A stretch of 64,000 nt of DNA from Paenibacillus sp. FSL R5-0766 (GCF_037971845.1 NZ_CP150227.1:5890001-5954000), one strand, 5' to 3'. Counted from the first letter of the stretch, positions 8,898 to 18,613 are shown. Numbers and translations: made by a program. The notes: generated by a model not told the origin, from the sequence alone.

Positions 8898-10868
8898 CTA
8901 TACCGACCCCCTTAACGACGCTTCGGTACGCTTAATTTCGTCGACCGGAATATAATAATCCGTATCGTATGAGAATGAACGGGCGATCATACAGATCCCT
9001 ACGCCAGCCAGTCCGAGAATTGCCATCCACAGCCATCCGAAGACAAAGCCGAAACCGGCAATGAACCAGAAGACAGACATGATGAACGGAATTCCAGAGT
9101 TCTTCGGCATATGAATCGGCTCAAGCGGTTGCTCTGGCGGATAGATGCCTTTGGCACGACGTTCTTTCTCTTCCCACCACTCATCAATATCATCTCCGCG
9201 CGGTGTAACGGCGAAGTTGTATTCAGGAGCTGGTGAAGGAATTGACCACTCCAGCGTACGGCCATCCCATGGATCGGCAGGAGCTTTGAGTGATTTGTAT
9301 TTGCGAATACCGTCTGCGATTTGCGCAACTTGGAACAGGAATCCGACACCCATCAGGAATGCCCCGATTGTGGATACGAAGTTCAATTCCCACCAGCCAG
9401 TATCCCAGCCGTAAGTGCTCAGACGACGTGTCATACCCATCAAGCCGACAGCGTACTGCGGCATGAAGCAGACATAGAAACCAATATTCCAAGTCCAGAA
9501 TGCCCATTTGCCCAGTTTCTCTTCGAGTTGGAAACCGAACATTTTAGGCCACCAGTAGTACAGACCTGCGAAGTATCCGAAGACAACACCACCGATCAAT
9601 ACTTGGTGGAAGTGGGCAATCAGGAAGTAACTGTTGTGGAACTGGAAGTCAGCAGGAGCAACGGATAACAGAACGCCTGTCATCCCCCCGACAATAAAGC
9701 ACGGGATAAAGGCAAGTGTCCACATCATCGGAGTCGCCATGCGAATCCTTCCTCGATACATGGTAAACAGCCAGTTGAATATCTTAACCCCTGTTGGAAT
9801 AGCAATCAACATCGTAGTTACGGCGAAGAATGCATTCACGTCTGCTCCGGAACCCATCGTGAAGAAGTGATGCGCCCATGTGAAGAAGGACAGGAAGCTG
9901 ATGATCAACATTGCGAATACCATCGACTTGTAGCCAAACAGTTTTTTCCGAGAGAAGGTACTTACAATCTCGGAGAACACACCGAATGCCGGCAAGACGA
10001 CAATGTATACCTCAGGGTGACCCCACATCCAGATCAAGTTGATATACATCATTGGGTTACCGCCCAGATCAAGTGTGAAGAAATGCGCCCCGGCAAACCT
10101 GTCGAGGAATAACAATGCAAGTGTCACGGTCAAGATCGGGAAAGCAAACAAGATAATGATACAAGTGGAGAATACCGACCATGTGAACATCGGCATTTTC
10201 ATCCATCTCATGCCTGGCGCACGCATTTTAATGATGGTAACCAGGAAGTTAATACCGGTAGCCAAGGAACCGATACCCGATATCTGTATACCCCATATAT
10301 AGAAGTTCTGTCCTACCCCTGGACTGTGTGACAGCTCCGATAGAGGCGGATAACTTAGCCATCCTGCATCCGGTGAACCACCAATAACGAATGACAGGTT
10401 AAACAGCATTGCTCCCAGGAAGAATAACCAGAAGCTCAGTGCATTCAGGAACGGGAACGCAACGTCCCTTGCTCCGATCTGTAATGGCACGATAACGTTA
10501 AATAGACCAAACATAAATGGCATCGCCATGAATAAGATCATGATCGTACCGTGAGTTGTGAAGACCTGATTATAATGCTCAGGATTTAGAAATTCATTGT
10601 TAGGCATAGCCAGCTGAAGGCGCATCATTAGCGCATCCACACCACCACGGAATAACATGATAATGGAAGCGATGATATACATGATACCGATCTTTTTATG
10701 ATCGACGGTAGTTAACCAGTTACGCCAGAGCCAGCCCCATTTTTTAAAATAAGTTAGTACCGCTACAATAGTAATCATGGTAATTCCGATAGCTACCATC
10801 GCACCATAAATGAGCGGATCACCGGTTACGAAAAACTCCGATGCAAACTCTTTAAGTCCCTCTAACAT
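8898..10868 (-). CDS. qoxB: Quinol oxidase subunit I (heme-copper catalytic subunit)
   Basis: 656 aa, about 14-15 transmembrane helices. It carries both hemes and CuB, reduces oxygen to water and pumps protons. Visible signatures are WGHPEVYI (the CuB His and cross-linked Tyr of A-type oxidases), the CuB pair in TWAHHFFTMGSG, and the heme-propionate region near IAHFHQVLIGG. The N-terminal extra helix and the long C-terminal tail are those of the CyoB/QoxB quinol branch. AGGAGG lies 6 nt before the ATG; the gene starts 21 nt after qoxA. Confidence 0.97.
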   Translation of the reverse strand: MLEGLKEFASEFFVTGDPLIYGAMVAIGITMITIVAVLTYFKKWGWLWRNWLTTVDHKKIGIMYIIASIIMLFRGGVDALMMRLQLAMPNNEFLNPEHYNQVFTTHGTIMILFMAMPFMFGLFNVIVPLQIGARDVAFPFLNALSFWLFFLGAMLFNLSFVIGGSPDAGWLSYPPLSELSHSPGVGQNFYIWGIQISGIGSLATGINFLVTIIKMRAPGMRWMKMPMFTWSVFSTCIIILFAFPILTVTLALLFLDRFAGAHFFTLDLGGNPMMYINLIWMWGHPEVYIVVLPAFGVFSEIVSTFSRKKLFGYKSMVFAMLIISFLSFFTWAHHFFTMGSGADVNAFFAVTTMLIAIPTGVKIFNWLFTMYRGRIRMATPMMWTLAFIPCFIVGGMTGVLLSVAPADFQFHNSYFLIAHFHQVLIGGVVFGYFAGLYYWWPKMFGFQLEEKLGKWAFWTWNIGFYVCFMPQYAVGLMGMTRRLSTYGWDTGWWELNFVSTIGAFLMGVGFLFQVAQIADGIRKYKSLKAPADPWDGRTLEWSIPSPAPEYNFAVTPRGDDIDEWWEEKERRAKGIYPPEQPLEPIHMPKNSGIPFIMSVFWFIAGFGFVFGWLWMAILGLAGVGICMIARSFSYDTDYYIPVDEIKRTEASLRGSV

Positions 10869-10889
10869 TGGGGGCCTCCTTTCGAATCT

Positions 10890-11864
10890 TTAGTTAGCAC
10901 TCTTGTCCTCGTCTTTATTGGACGTATCAATTGCATTTTGAATGGCTCCAGAAGCTTCACTTGAAGTCCCATGCTTACTGTGAGCACTTTGACCATCTAC
11001 TACATACTTGGTCACAATATTTTGGAACAATCCTTCTGGGAAGGCAGAATAATAAGCAACATTGCTTGTTCCTGGCTCAGCCAGTGCTTTGTAACCTTCT
11101 GTGGTCAATTCTTGGGAACTTTGTTTCACTTCAGCTACCCATTTGTCAAAATCTTCGTCCGATGTAGCATTCACATCAAAACGCATTTCTCCAAAATGCT
11201 CACCTGTGAAGTTAGCGCCTGAACCCCAGTACTTGCCTTCATGATCTGCCTGCAGATACAAGGTCATTGCCATACCCGACATCGTATAAATCTGTCCTCC
11301 AAGTTGCGGAATCCAGAATGAGTTCATCGGTGAATCCGCAGTGAGTTCAAACTTCACGGGCCGATCTGCCGGAATATTCAGCGTATTGACCGTTGCAATC
11401 CCTTGCTCAGGATACATAAACAACCATTTCCAGTCCAGTGAAGACACTTGGATGGTAATTGGTGCTTTTTCGTGAGCCAACGGCTTCGAAGGCTCCAGAT
11501 CATACGTGTAACGAATCGTTACAATTGCCAGTATTCCAATAATAATAATTGGAACCGTCCACCAGATTGCCTCCGCCTTCGTACTATGAGACCAGTTAGG
11601 TTCATAAGCAGCTTTGTTATCCGGCTTATCGCGGTAACGCCATACAATTACGGCAGACAAAATGAGTACTGGCACAATGATGACAGCACACAAAATTGTC
11701 GAGATGACAATCAAATCTCTCTGCGAAGCGCCAATTGGTCCCTTCGGATCCAGAACAACGTACTGCCCGCCTGCCAGCATTGGCCAGACAATCAATGCAA
11801 TTGTAACCAACGTCAGGACAACCGGAATGATAATCCGGGTTAGCGACCTAGGTTTCTTGTTCAT
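10890..11864 (-). CDS. qoxA: Quinol oxidase subunit II
   Basis: 324 aa, two N-terminal transmembrane helices and an extracellular cupredoxin domain. The CuA-site cysteines of cytochrome c oxidases are missing (the loop reads NFTGEHFGEMRF), so electrons come from menaquinol, as in QoxA/CyoA. The DWKWLFMYPEQGIATVN and WIPQLGGQ blocks are conserved. Unlike Bacillus subtilis QoxA there is no lipobox Cys: the first helix runs into MLAGGQYVVLDPKGP, so the mature subunit is probably not a lipoprotein. Strong AAGGAGAGGGG ribosome site. First gene of qoxABCD. Confidence 0.95.
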   Translation of the reverse strand: MNKKPRSLTRIIIPVVLTLVTIALIVWPMLAGGQYVVLDPKGPIGASQRDLIVISTILCAVIIVPVLILSAVIVWRYRDKPDNKAAYEPNWSHSTKAEAIWWTVPIIIIGILAIVTIRYTYDLEPSKPLAHEKAPITIQVSSLDWKWLFMYPEQGIATVNTLNIPADRPVKFELTADSPMNSFWIPQLGGQIYTMSGMAMTLYLQADHEGKYWGSGANFTGEHFGEMRFDVNATSDEDFDKWVAEVKQSSQELTTEGYKALAEPGTSNVAYYSAFPEGLFQNIVTKYVVDGQSAHSKHGTSSEASGAIQNAIDTSNKDEDKSAN

Positions 11865-11891
11865 TTTGATCCCCTCTCCTTAAATTCGCTC

Positions 11892-11909
11892 ATACTGAAA
11901 AATCAGTAT
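11892..11909. promoter_or_regulatory. Palindrome immediately upstream of qoxA
   Basis: Perfect inverted repeat ATACTGA-AAAA-TCAGTAT, 28 bp before the qoxA start codon. It could be an operator or an mRNA 5' stem. The binding factor is unknown. Confidence 0.45.
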
Positions 11910-12070
11910 ACTACTCTCTTCCTACTAAAGATATCAGAAATGAACAACTTTTTTGTTCTTGTTAACAAATTTGTCGATTTTACACCTTAAATGTGTGAAT
12001 TTTTTCTCACAAATCGCTTGTATGGTTGATATTTGCTTATTGTAATCTTTACACATCAAGTCACAAAATA
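11910..12070. other. qox promoter region
   Basis: AT-rich non-coding region between the small membrane protein and qoxA. It contains two loose inverted repeats, TGTGA-N8-TCACA (11994-12011) and TTGTTAACAA (11959-11968 region), reminiscent of Rex or Fnr-type sites but with non-standard spacing. I see no unambiguous -35/-10 pair. Confidence 0.4.
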
Positions 12071-12121
12071 AAACCCTTTGCAGTCTCGTTGAACAATGTC
12101 AACGAATCCGCAAAGGGCTTT
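12071..12121 (-). terminator. Terminator after the small membrane protein gene
   Basis: Long hairpin with outer arms ACCCTTTGC / GCAAAGGGCT and inner arms CGTTGA / TCAACG, followed on the minus strand by TTTTATTTTG. Confidence 0.8.
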
Positions 12122-12182
12122 ATTGACTGGATTCCGGGTACTTATCCAGTCTTATTATGAACGAATAAACGCAGGATTATAA

Positions 12183-12446
12183 TTAATCGGCGCCTTCGTC
12201 TTCCCGGCGTGTATGAACAAGGCCAATCGCTTTGGCAATAACGTAAATAAACACACTACCTACAAGGAATCCAATACCAACCATCAAGCCAAGATTACGA
12301 TCATTAAATTCATTCAGATTGATCAGACACATGATCACTCCCGTAATGAGTGCGACCCATGCCAGAACTGTCATCGTCAAGACGGCGCGCCGCATATTTT
12401 TGTCTTTGCGCTCCAATTGGCTAACCATTGCTGTCTTCGATGCCAT
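12183..12446 (-). CDS. Small two-helix membrane protein of unknown function
   Basis: 87 aa. A charged N-terminus (SQLERKDKNMRR) precedes two transmembrane helices (about 20-42 and 50-72) and a charged C-terminal tail (HTRREDEGAD). I do not recognise the family. The ATG at 12446 has AGGAAG 8 nt upstream; a longer in-frame reading starting further upstream has no ribosome site. It stands directly upstream of qoxABCD in the same direction but is separated by its own terminator, so it is not clearly part of that operon. Confidence 0.75.
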   Translation of the reverse strand: MASKTAMVSQLERKDKNMRRAVLTMTVLAWVALITGVIMCLINLNEFNDRNLGLMVGIGFLVGSVFIYVIAKAIGLVHTRREDEGAD

Positions 12447-12696
12447 AGTAAACACTTCCTTTTCCCTTTTTGTAAGTGCTTTCCTTATACCAATATACCA
12501 CATCAGTATGATTTTTAGTCAACAAATGTTCAAATTTTCTTCGCAAATTAGACACTTTATTTCGATTTCAACTGTTGACAAAATATTTCTCAATTCATTC
12601 ATACTTCTTATAACCCAAAAAACGTCTCTTCATAACAGGAACTGCACTTGACCTTATGAAACCTTTATGAACTACTCATTTCCAACGGTAAAAATA
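12447..12696. other. Intergenic region without a gene
   Basis: AT-rich spacer holding the promoter of the small membrane protein (minus strand). No convincing open reading frame or repeat was seen. Confidence 0.5.
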
Positions 12697-12737
12697 TAAA
12701 AAAAGACGGCACATTGGAATACTCCAATGTTACCGTC
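12697..12737 (-). terminator. Terminator after the GH1 gene
   Basis: Stem GACGGTAACATTGGA / TCCAATGTGCCGTC with one internal mismatch, followed by seven T on the minus strand. Confidence 0.85.
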
Positions 12738-12805
12738 GTTCTCATCTTGAATAAGGGAACCGTATATAATGAGGACTGCTCTTCCCCTAAAACCTGCCAC
12801 CCAAA

Positions 12806-14167
12806 CTATTGGGGATTATGTTCGTTCCGTGTCTCCAACCAATTATTCTTGATGACGTTCTGATACCAGTAATAACTCTCCTTCGGCGTTCTCACGAGAG
12901 AACGATAGTCCACATGAACAAGACCAAAACGCATACGGTAGCCTTCTGCCCACTCGAAATTATCCATCAGTGACCATGCCATGTACCCTTTCAGGTTAAT
13001 GCCGTCATTAATGATGCGGTGAATTTGAGCCAAATGCTGCTCATAATATGAAATCCGGCGATCATCGTTAATTTTTCCGTTCTCCAGGTCATCATTGATG
13101 CAGGCACCATTCTCTGTGATATATACATCCACATTGCCGTACTTTTGCAAGTAATGCATAAATTCATACAAACCACGTGATTCCACAGGCCAGCCAATAT
13201 CGGTTTTGGTGAGGCCCATATCAACTTCTTCCGATTGCAGAGCACCTGCCTCCGGATTGAAGCGATTGATCCCCATCGTGTAATAGTTAATGCCGAGCAG
13301 ATCGATCGGTTGCGAGATAATCTCCATATCACCTTCCTGAATTGGCACAGTAGCCCCCGCTTCTGCAAACCAATCCACCATAAACTGCGGATATGAACCT
13401 TTGTAGATTGGATCAAGGAACCAATCGGTATTAAGCGCAATTGATCGGTCACACGCAGCTTGGTCCTCGGCAGATTTGCTGTACGGCTCAGCCCAGCACA
13501 CGTTCGGAGCAATACCAATCTGACCGGTTGTTCCCAAGCGACGGAAAGATTGAACGGCTTTACCATGAGCAACCAGTAATCCATGTGCCACATTAATAGA
13601 AGTTTGCAGGTCTTTGTTTCCTGGCGCATGAATCCCCAGAAGGTTTGAGAGGAACGCGATGCACCATGGTTCGTTGAATGTAAGCCAGAAGTTGATTTTG
13701 CCAGAGAATTCTTTGAAGATCACTTCGGCATATTTCACAAAAGCATCCACAGTTCTGCGGTTGCCCCAGCCTCCGTCATCCTCCAGCGTTTGCGGAAGAT
13801 CCCAGTGATAGAGTGTGAGGAACGGTTCAATTCCAGCCTCGATCAATGCATCCACGAAGCGATGGTAGAAGTCCAGACCTTCCCGATTGATCTCCCCATC
13901 TCCGTCAGGAATAATGCGTGGCCAGGCAATGGAGAACCGGTACGTATTAATCCCGAGTTTCTTCATCAGTTCGATGTCTTCCTCGTAACGGTGGTAACTG
14001 TCACATGCGACATCCCCATTGTCTCCGTTATATACCTTACCAGGTGTGCGCGCAAACGTATCCCAGATGGATACCCCGCGTCCACCTTCCTGTGCCGCTC
14101 CTTCTATTTGATAGGAAGCTGTTGCTGTACCCCAGCGGAAATCTTGCGGAAATTTAAAAATGGTCAT
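12806..14167 (-). CDS. Family 1 glycoside hydrolase, beta-glucosidase
   Basis: 453 aa (beta/alpha)8 retaining beta-glycosidase. The acid/base Glu166 lies in LTFNEPWC and the nucleophile Glu352 in YITENG; substrate-binding Gln20 (ASYQIEGA) and the C-terminal DNFEWAEGYRMRFGLV motif are present. No signal peptide, so it acts on imported disaccharides or short glucosides. No phosphate-binding Ser/Lys/Tyr signature is obvious, so a plain beta-glucosidase (or broad beta-glycosidase) is preferred over a 6-phospho enzyme. It follows GH95 by 16 nt in one operon. GGAGGAGCC precedes the ATG. Confidence 0.93.
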   Translation of the reverse strand: MTIFKFPQDFRWGTATASYQIEGAAQEGGRGVSIWDTFARTPGKVYNGDNGDVACDSYHRYEEDIELMKKLGINTYRFSIAWPRIIPDGDGEINREGLDFYHRFVDALIEAGIEPFLTLYHWDLPQTLEDDGGWGNRRTVDAFVKYAEVIFKEFSGKINFWLTFNEPWCIAFLSNLLGIHAPGNKDLQTSINVAHGLLVAHGKAVQSFRRLGTTGQIGIAPNVCWAEPYSKSAEDQAACDRSIALNTDWFLDPIYKGSYPQFMVDWFAEAGATVPIQEGDMEIISQPIDLLGINYYTMGINRFNPEAGALQSEEVDMGLTKTDIGWPVESRGLYEFMHYLQKYGNVDVYITENGACINDDLENGKINDDRRISYYEQHLAQIHRIINDGINLKGYMAWSLMDNFEWAEGYRMRFGLVHVDYRSLVRTPKESYYWYQNVIKNNWLETRNEHNPQ

Positions 14168-14183
14168 GGTTGGCTCCTCCGTC

Positions 14184-16565
14184 TCATGATGACACGCGGA
14201 TCGTCTGTCCTGCGGTCATGGTTAAAATAATTACATAATCGCCCTGAGGCGTAAGCTCTGCCTTGGCTTGTTCATGTCCTTCCACGCGTAGCGGATAAGC
14301 ACTGCGAAGGGTCAGCGACTCACTTCGATCTGCCTTAATAATCGCTGACGCAAGCTTGTTGTCCGTCCACGTTATGGCTACCGTATAACCACCTCTTGCA
14401 CGAAGCCCTTCAACTCGACCTTGAGTCCAGAGTTCGGGTAGTGCCGGCAACAAATGCAACTCGTTCAAGTGGCTCTGCAATAACATCTCCGCGATCCCGG
14501 CCGTGCCTCCAAAATTACCATCGATCTGGAATGGTGGATGGTCATCAAACAGATTTGGATGTGTGGACCGGGCCAGCAACGTGCGCACAAACTGATGTGC
14601 CTGGCTGCTATCCAGCAGTCGTGCATACAGGTTGATCAACCATGCACAGCTCCATCCTGTATGCCCGCCACCTTGTGAGATTCGACGTTCAAGCGATACC
14701 CGGGCTGCTTCTACCAATTCCGGTGTGTGTACTCGATTGATCTGCTCCCCCGGATACAGCCCATACAGATGGGAGACGTGACGATGCCCTGGCTCGGATT
14801 CGGCAAAATCCTTAAACCACTCCAGCAATTGTCCTTCGCTTCCAATTCGGAATGGATAGAGTTTGTCCAGAGCCTCACCCCACCCACTCGCCAATGACTC
14901 ATCTAGATTCAATTGCTTCGCGGCCTCAATACAGCGGGTGAACAGTTCACGAATTAACGTCATATCCATCGTTGAAGCCATGGATATACTGCGTGCCTCC
15001 CCAGCATCTGTGAGAAACTTGTTCTCTGGTGAAGTGGATGGAATCGTAACCAGATAACCATCAGGCCCTTCCACCAGCCAATCGAGACAGAACAGCGCCG
15101 CCTCTTTCATGATGGGATACGCACGTTCCTCAAGAAAACGCTGATCACCGGTAAACTGGTAATGCTCCCATAGATGCGAGGTCAACCATACGCCACCCAT
15201 CGGCCAAAATGCCCAGCTCGCGTCTCCACCTGTAGGCGTGGTGGTTCTCCAGATATCCACGTTATGATGGGCAGTCCATCCACGAGCTCCATACAGAATC
15301 CGCGCCGTTCTGCGTCCTGTATCACTGAGATCGGTCAGCATATCAAACAGCGGCTCATGACATTCACTGAGATTGCAGACTTCTGCCGGCCAGTAATTCA
15401 TCTCTGTGTTGATATTGATTGTGTAATCACTATGCCATGGCGGCTCTACCTGATGGTTCCAGATTCCCTGCAGATTGGCAGGCTGGCTGCCCGGACGCGA
15501 ACTAGCCATTAACAGATATCTTCCATATTGAAAATAAAGGGCCTCCAGTCCAGGGTCTTGTTGCCCTGCCTGATAAGCCTGCAGCCGCTCATCTGTAGGT
15601 AATTCAGCGTTAGCCGATACCCCTAAATCAATAGAGACTCTGTTAAACAACGCGCTATGATCCTGAATATGTCGGTCACGAAGCGCTTCCGCGCCATGTG
15701 TGGTCGCTTTGGAGATCATCTTCTTGCATTCCTCTTCCAATACAAGATGATCCTTCACAGGCAAAACATCATAACTTTCAAAGGACGTAGCTGCTGCCAG
15801 ATAAAACACAACCTGATCAGCCCCCTGAATATGTAACTTGCCTTCCAGATTGGAGACCTTCACCTGATCGCCAGATGCCGCAAATGCTACACGGACAGCA
15901 TAAGCCGTCCCCCGATCCTCTTCATAGAGGACGGATTCCGGGTGATCTCTGAAGTAATTGGACTCCACATGACTTGGGCACCGACTGAACATGGTTAGAG
16001 CATCTCCCGAAGTCTCAACGCGATAAGGATGGGGACTGTCTAGCGTAACACTTACACTCACAGCGCCCTTCTGATCAGCAGTCAATGTGCAGACCATCAG
16101 ATCATCCGAAGCACTGGAATACACTTCACGTACGTATTGAGTTCCTTCCAATGAGTAGGTTGTGGTAGCAATACCCGATTCCAGATCAAGCTCCCGTTCA
16201 AATGCATCATACGAAAGATCATCCAGACCCTCATGGTGCAATAGAAAATGACCCATCGGCTGGTAGGCCTCTACATCACGACCAAGCATTTCACGGTTCA
16301 ACAAATCCTCAGCTTCACCATACTGCCCAGACATAATCAACTCTCGCGTCTGCTTCAAATACCGCTGGCTGCTGTATTGAATCGTATCCCGTGGAAACCC
16401 TGACCATAATGTATCTTCATTGAGCTGAATTCGTTCATCTGCTGCGCCACCGTACACCATGCCTCCAAGACGGCCGTTTCCGATGGGCAATGCTTCTTCC
16501 CAGCGTTTTGCCGGTTGTCGATACCATAGACGATTGATTTTAGTTTGGTTATTGTGTTGGGACAT
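14184..16565 (-). CDS. Family 95 glycoside hydrolase (alpha-L-fucosidase type)
   Basis: 793 aa inverting GH95 enzyme. The N-terminal beta domain starts LWYRQPAKRWEEALPIGNGRLGGMVYGG, the family hallmark; the (alpha/alpha)6 domain carries NINTEMNYWPAE near residue 380 (the two Asn of the catalytic site), TSPEN near 513 (candidate acid Glu) and QIDGNFGGTAGI near 683 (Asp). GH95 enzymes remove alpha-1,2-linked L-fucose; some act on alpha-L-galactose instead. No signal peptide, so it acts inside the cell. AGGAGC precedes the ATG. It is first in a two-gene unit with GH1, downstream of three sugar-binding lipoproteins. Confidence 0.92.
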   Translation of the reverse strand: MSQHNNQTKINRLWYRQPAKRWEEALPIGNGRLGGMVYGGAADERIQLNEDTLWSGFPRDTIQYSSQRYLKQTRELIMSGQYGEAEDLLNREMLGRDVEAYQPMGHFLLHHEGLDDLSYDAFERELDLESGIATTTYSLEGTQYVREVYSSASDDLMVCTLTADQKGAVSVSVTLDSPHPYRVETSGDALTMFSRCPSHVESNYFRDHPESVLYEEDRGTAYAVRVAFAASGDQVKVSNLEGKLHIQGADQVVFYLAAATSFESYDVLPVKDHLVLEEECKKMISKATTHGAEALRDRHIQDHSALFNRVSIDLGVSANAELPTDERLQAYQAGQQDPGLEALYFQYGRYLLMASSRPGSQPANLQGIWNHQVEPPWHSDYTININTEMNYWPAEVCNLSECHEPLFDMLTDLSDTGRRTARILYGARGWTAHHNVDIWRTTTPTGGDASWAFWPMGGVWLTSHLWEHYQFTGDQRFLEERAYPIMKEAALFCLDWLVEGPDGYLVTIPSTSPENKFLTDAGEARSISMASTMDMTLIRELFTRCIEAAKQLNLDESLASGWGEALDKLYPFRIGSEGQLLEWFKDFAESEPGHRHVSHLYGLYPGEQINRVHTPELVEAARVSLERRISQGGGHTGWSCAWLINLYARLLDSSQAHQFVRTLLARSTHPNLFDDHPPFQIDGNFGGTAGIAEMLLQSHLNELHLLPALPELWTQGRVEGLRARGGYTVAITWTDNKLASAIIKADRSESLTLRSAYPLRVEGHEQAKAELTPQGDYVIILTMTAGQTIRVSS

Positions 16566-16607
16566 GATTAGCTCCTGTTCCTGAATCAGCTGTATATATC
16601 TTATGTC

Positions 16608-16635
16608 GTAAAACGTTTTCGGTAAGTGCTTACAA
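16608..16635. promoter_or_regulatory. AAAACGTTTT palindrome and cre-like site upstream of GH95
   Basis: GTAAAACGTTTTCGG at 16608-16622 is joined to GTAAGTGCTTACAA (cre-like, 13 of 15 on the minus strand, at 16621-16635). The same pair of elements recurs upstream of the first solute-binding protein gene. Confidence 0.55.
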
Positions 16636-16693
16636 TAATAAAATTATATGTGATTTCAAAATTTGCGTCAATGCAAATCATCACATCATCCAC

Positions 16694-16721
16694 AAAAAAA
16701 GGCCCCATATAGGGCCCTTTC
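16694..16721 (-). terminator. Terminator of solute-binding protein gene 1
   Basis: AAAGGGCCC / GGGGCCTTT stem with a short AT loop and seven T on the minus strand. Confidence 0.8.
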
Positions 16722-16752
16722 TTGTGTAACCATGGTTTGCAGACAATTCGTA

Positions 16753-18450
16753 TTATTTTACGTCTTTTCCTGTCCACAGAGAGACACGTTCCTTAACCCA
16801 AACCGTAAATTGTTTCTCCATTTCAACTGCACCCGCTTTGTCCAAATCAGCCAGTAAAGCATCATAGGTTGCATCAAAGTTTGCTGGTGTAGTCAGAACA
16901 GCTTCCGGAATCCGTTTACGGATGATATCCTGCGTTTTCTGGAACGTTACCTCATAGTCTGTACCGGAAGGTACGGACATGTTATACGCTGCGCCCCAAT
17001 CCTTAACTGGCAGATCTTCTTCAGCAGGATAGAACTCTTTCCATGTCGTGATACCATAAGCTTTCAGCGTTTCTTTCTCTGCAGCGGTGTAACCAGCTAC
17101 AATCTGCTCAGGGAAGTTTGTTGTGTAGTAGTTATCCGTAGAATCTTTTACACCATCACCGTATCTGGCGCTAAATACGTTGTACATCCCAATTCCTGTT
17201 TCCTTACTGAAATTGGAGTTGTCATTCGTTTTGCGGTCCTGAACGTCATCTGGAATCACGCGTTTACCATCTTCTACGTTGTAATGTTCACCTTCGATAC
17301 CCCAGTTTCTCAGAACTTGTCCTTCATCGGAAGCAAGCCAATCCATGAATTTGATGATGCGCACTGGATCTTTGGCCGAAGTAGTAATCCCGATGCCATA
17401 ACCGTCAAATCCGGCTGGTTGGAACGTGTGATCCACAATTTCATCGTTAAGTGATACAGAGAAGTGAGCGTATGTGGCATCATCCTTGCCCGATGATTTA
17501 AGCGCGTTCTCCGCTTCTTGATAGTTCCACTCTTGGTCAATCAGACCGAGGACACGGCCACTGGCAATTTTGGACTTGTATTGGTCATCCTTTTGAACAA
17601 ATGCATCTTTGTCCAGTAGGCCTTCATTGTACATTTTATTCAACCAGCGGAAATATTCTCTTTCCTCTGGACGTTTGTAGTGCAATTTTGCTTCATATGT
17701 TTCAGGGTCAATGTAATATTCCCCATCATCCGGTGCACCTGTTGCCTGGAAAGCTGGATTCGTTACCGTGATCATGATCTTCCAGTCATCTGCATTTAAT
17801 GTTAATGGAATGGTTGGTTGACCATCAATCGTTGGATGTTTTTCATAATAGGCTCTGAGTACGTTCTCGTAATCCTCAAGTGTTTTCACTTCAGGGTACC
17901 CAAGCTCTTTCAATACTCTTTGCTGAATTTCGAATCCACCTGTAGCGTCAAACGTAACATTATCGACACCCATATTGGTTGGAATGGTATAGATCGCTTG
18001 ATCTTCGAGACTGTATTTCAAGCGGTTCATCTGTTCCCCATAGATTTTTTTCAGATTGGGAGCATGCTCCTCAATCAGATCCGTGAGATCCAGCATCGCG
18101 CCTGCATCCACAAGCTTAGATAAGTTACCTTTAGGGTAGATCATATCAGGAAAGTCACCACTGGCAGCCATCAGTGCAATCTTCTGGTTACCACCATCGT
18201 TTACATCATACTCTGCTTCAATGGTAACGCCTGTTTGCTCCGTAATCTTTTTACCAACAGCATCTTGCATCTTGTTCCAGGTCGGACTAGCATCCGCCCC
18301 GAAGAATGTAACTGTGATCGGTTCGGTTCCGCTGGACTCCGAAGTCTCTTTGGTTCCCGAATTCCCGCAGCCAGCTGTAACCAACATTGCACTTGCGAGC
18401 ATCAACATTGCAAACGTCTTGGGTGTATTGCCTTTCATTTTGCCTCTCAT
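16753..18450 (-). CDS. Extracellular solute-binding lipoprotein, paralog 1 (LplA-like, family 1)
   Basis: 565 aa. Lipoprotein signal peptide with lipobox VTAGC (Cys near residue 28). Substrate-binding protein for an LplB/LplC-type oligosaccharide importer. It is nearly collinear with paralog 2 (18771-20474): long identical blocks such as GNLSKLVDAGAMLDLTDLIE and TIPLTLNADDWKIMITVTNP. The third paralog (20851-22539) is clearly more diverged. Start ATG at 18450 follows AGGGGG by 9 nt; a second in-frame ATG at 18438 follows GAGAGG closely. It has its own cre-like upstream region and terminator, so it can be expressed separately from the permeases. Confidence 0.92.
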   Translation of the reverse strand: MRGKMKGNTPKTFAMLMLASAMLVTAGCGNSGTKETSESSGTEPITVTFFGADASPTWNKMQDAVGKKITEQTGVTIEAEYDVNDGGNQKIALMAASGDFPDMIYPKGNLSKLVDAGAMLDLTDLIEEHAPNLKKIYGEQMNRLKYSLEDQAIYTIPTNMGVDNVTFDATGGFEIQQRVLKELGYPEVKTLEDYENVLRAYYEKHPTIDGQPTIPLTLNADDWKIMITVTNPAFQATGAPDDGEYYIDPETYEAKLHYKRPEEREYFRWLNKMYNEGLLDKDAFVQKDDQYKSKIASGRVLGLIDQEWNYQEAENALKSSGKDDATYAHFSVSLNDEIVDHTFQPAGFDGYGIGITTSAKDPVRIIKFMDWLASDEGQVLRNWGIEGEHYNVEDGKRVIPDDVQDRKTNDNSNFSKETGIGMYNVFSARYGDGVKDSTDNYYTTNFPEQIVAGYTAAEKETLKAYGITTWKEFYPAEEDLPVKDWGAAYNMSVPSGTDYEVTFQKTQDIIRKRIPEAVLTTPANFDATYDALLADLDKAGAVEMEKQFTVWVKERVSLWTGKDVK

Positions 18451-18613
18451 TGTCTAGTTCCCCCTATTATTTATGAAGGTTTTATCTGTATAACAGGCTT
18501 TATGCCTGAGGATACCACTTTTTTTGAATACGCTTTCGAGTTCATTCATTCCGATGTTTTTAGTGAAGTTGACATTTCAATTCTGTAAAAAAAAGATTAT
18601 TCTGCTAACAGAC

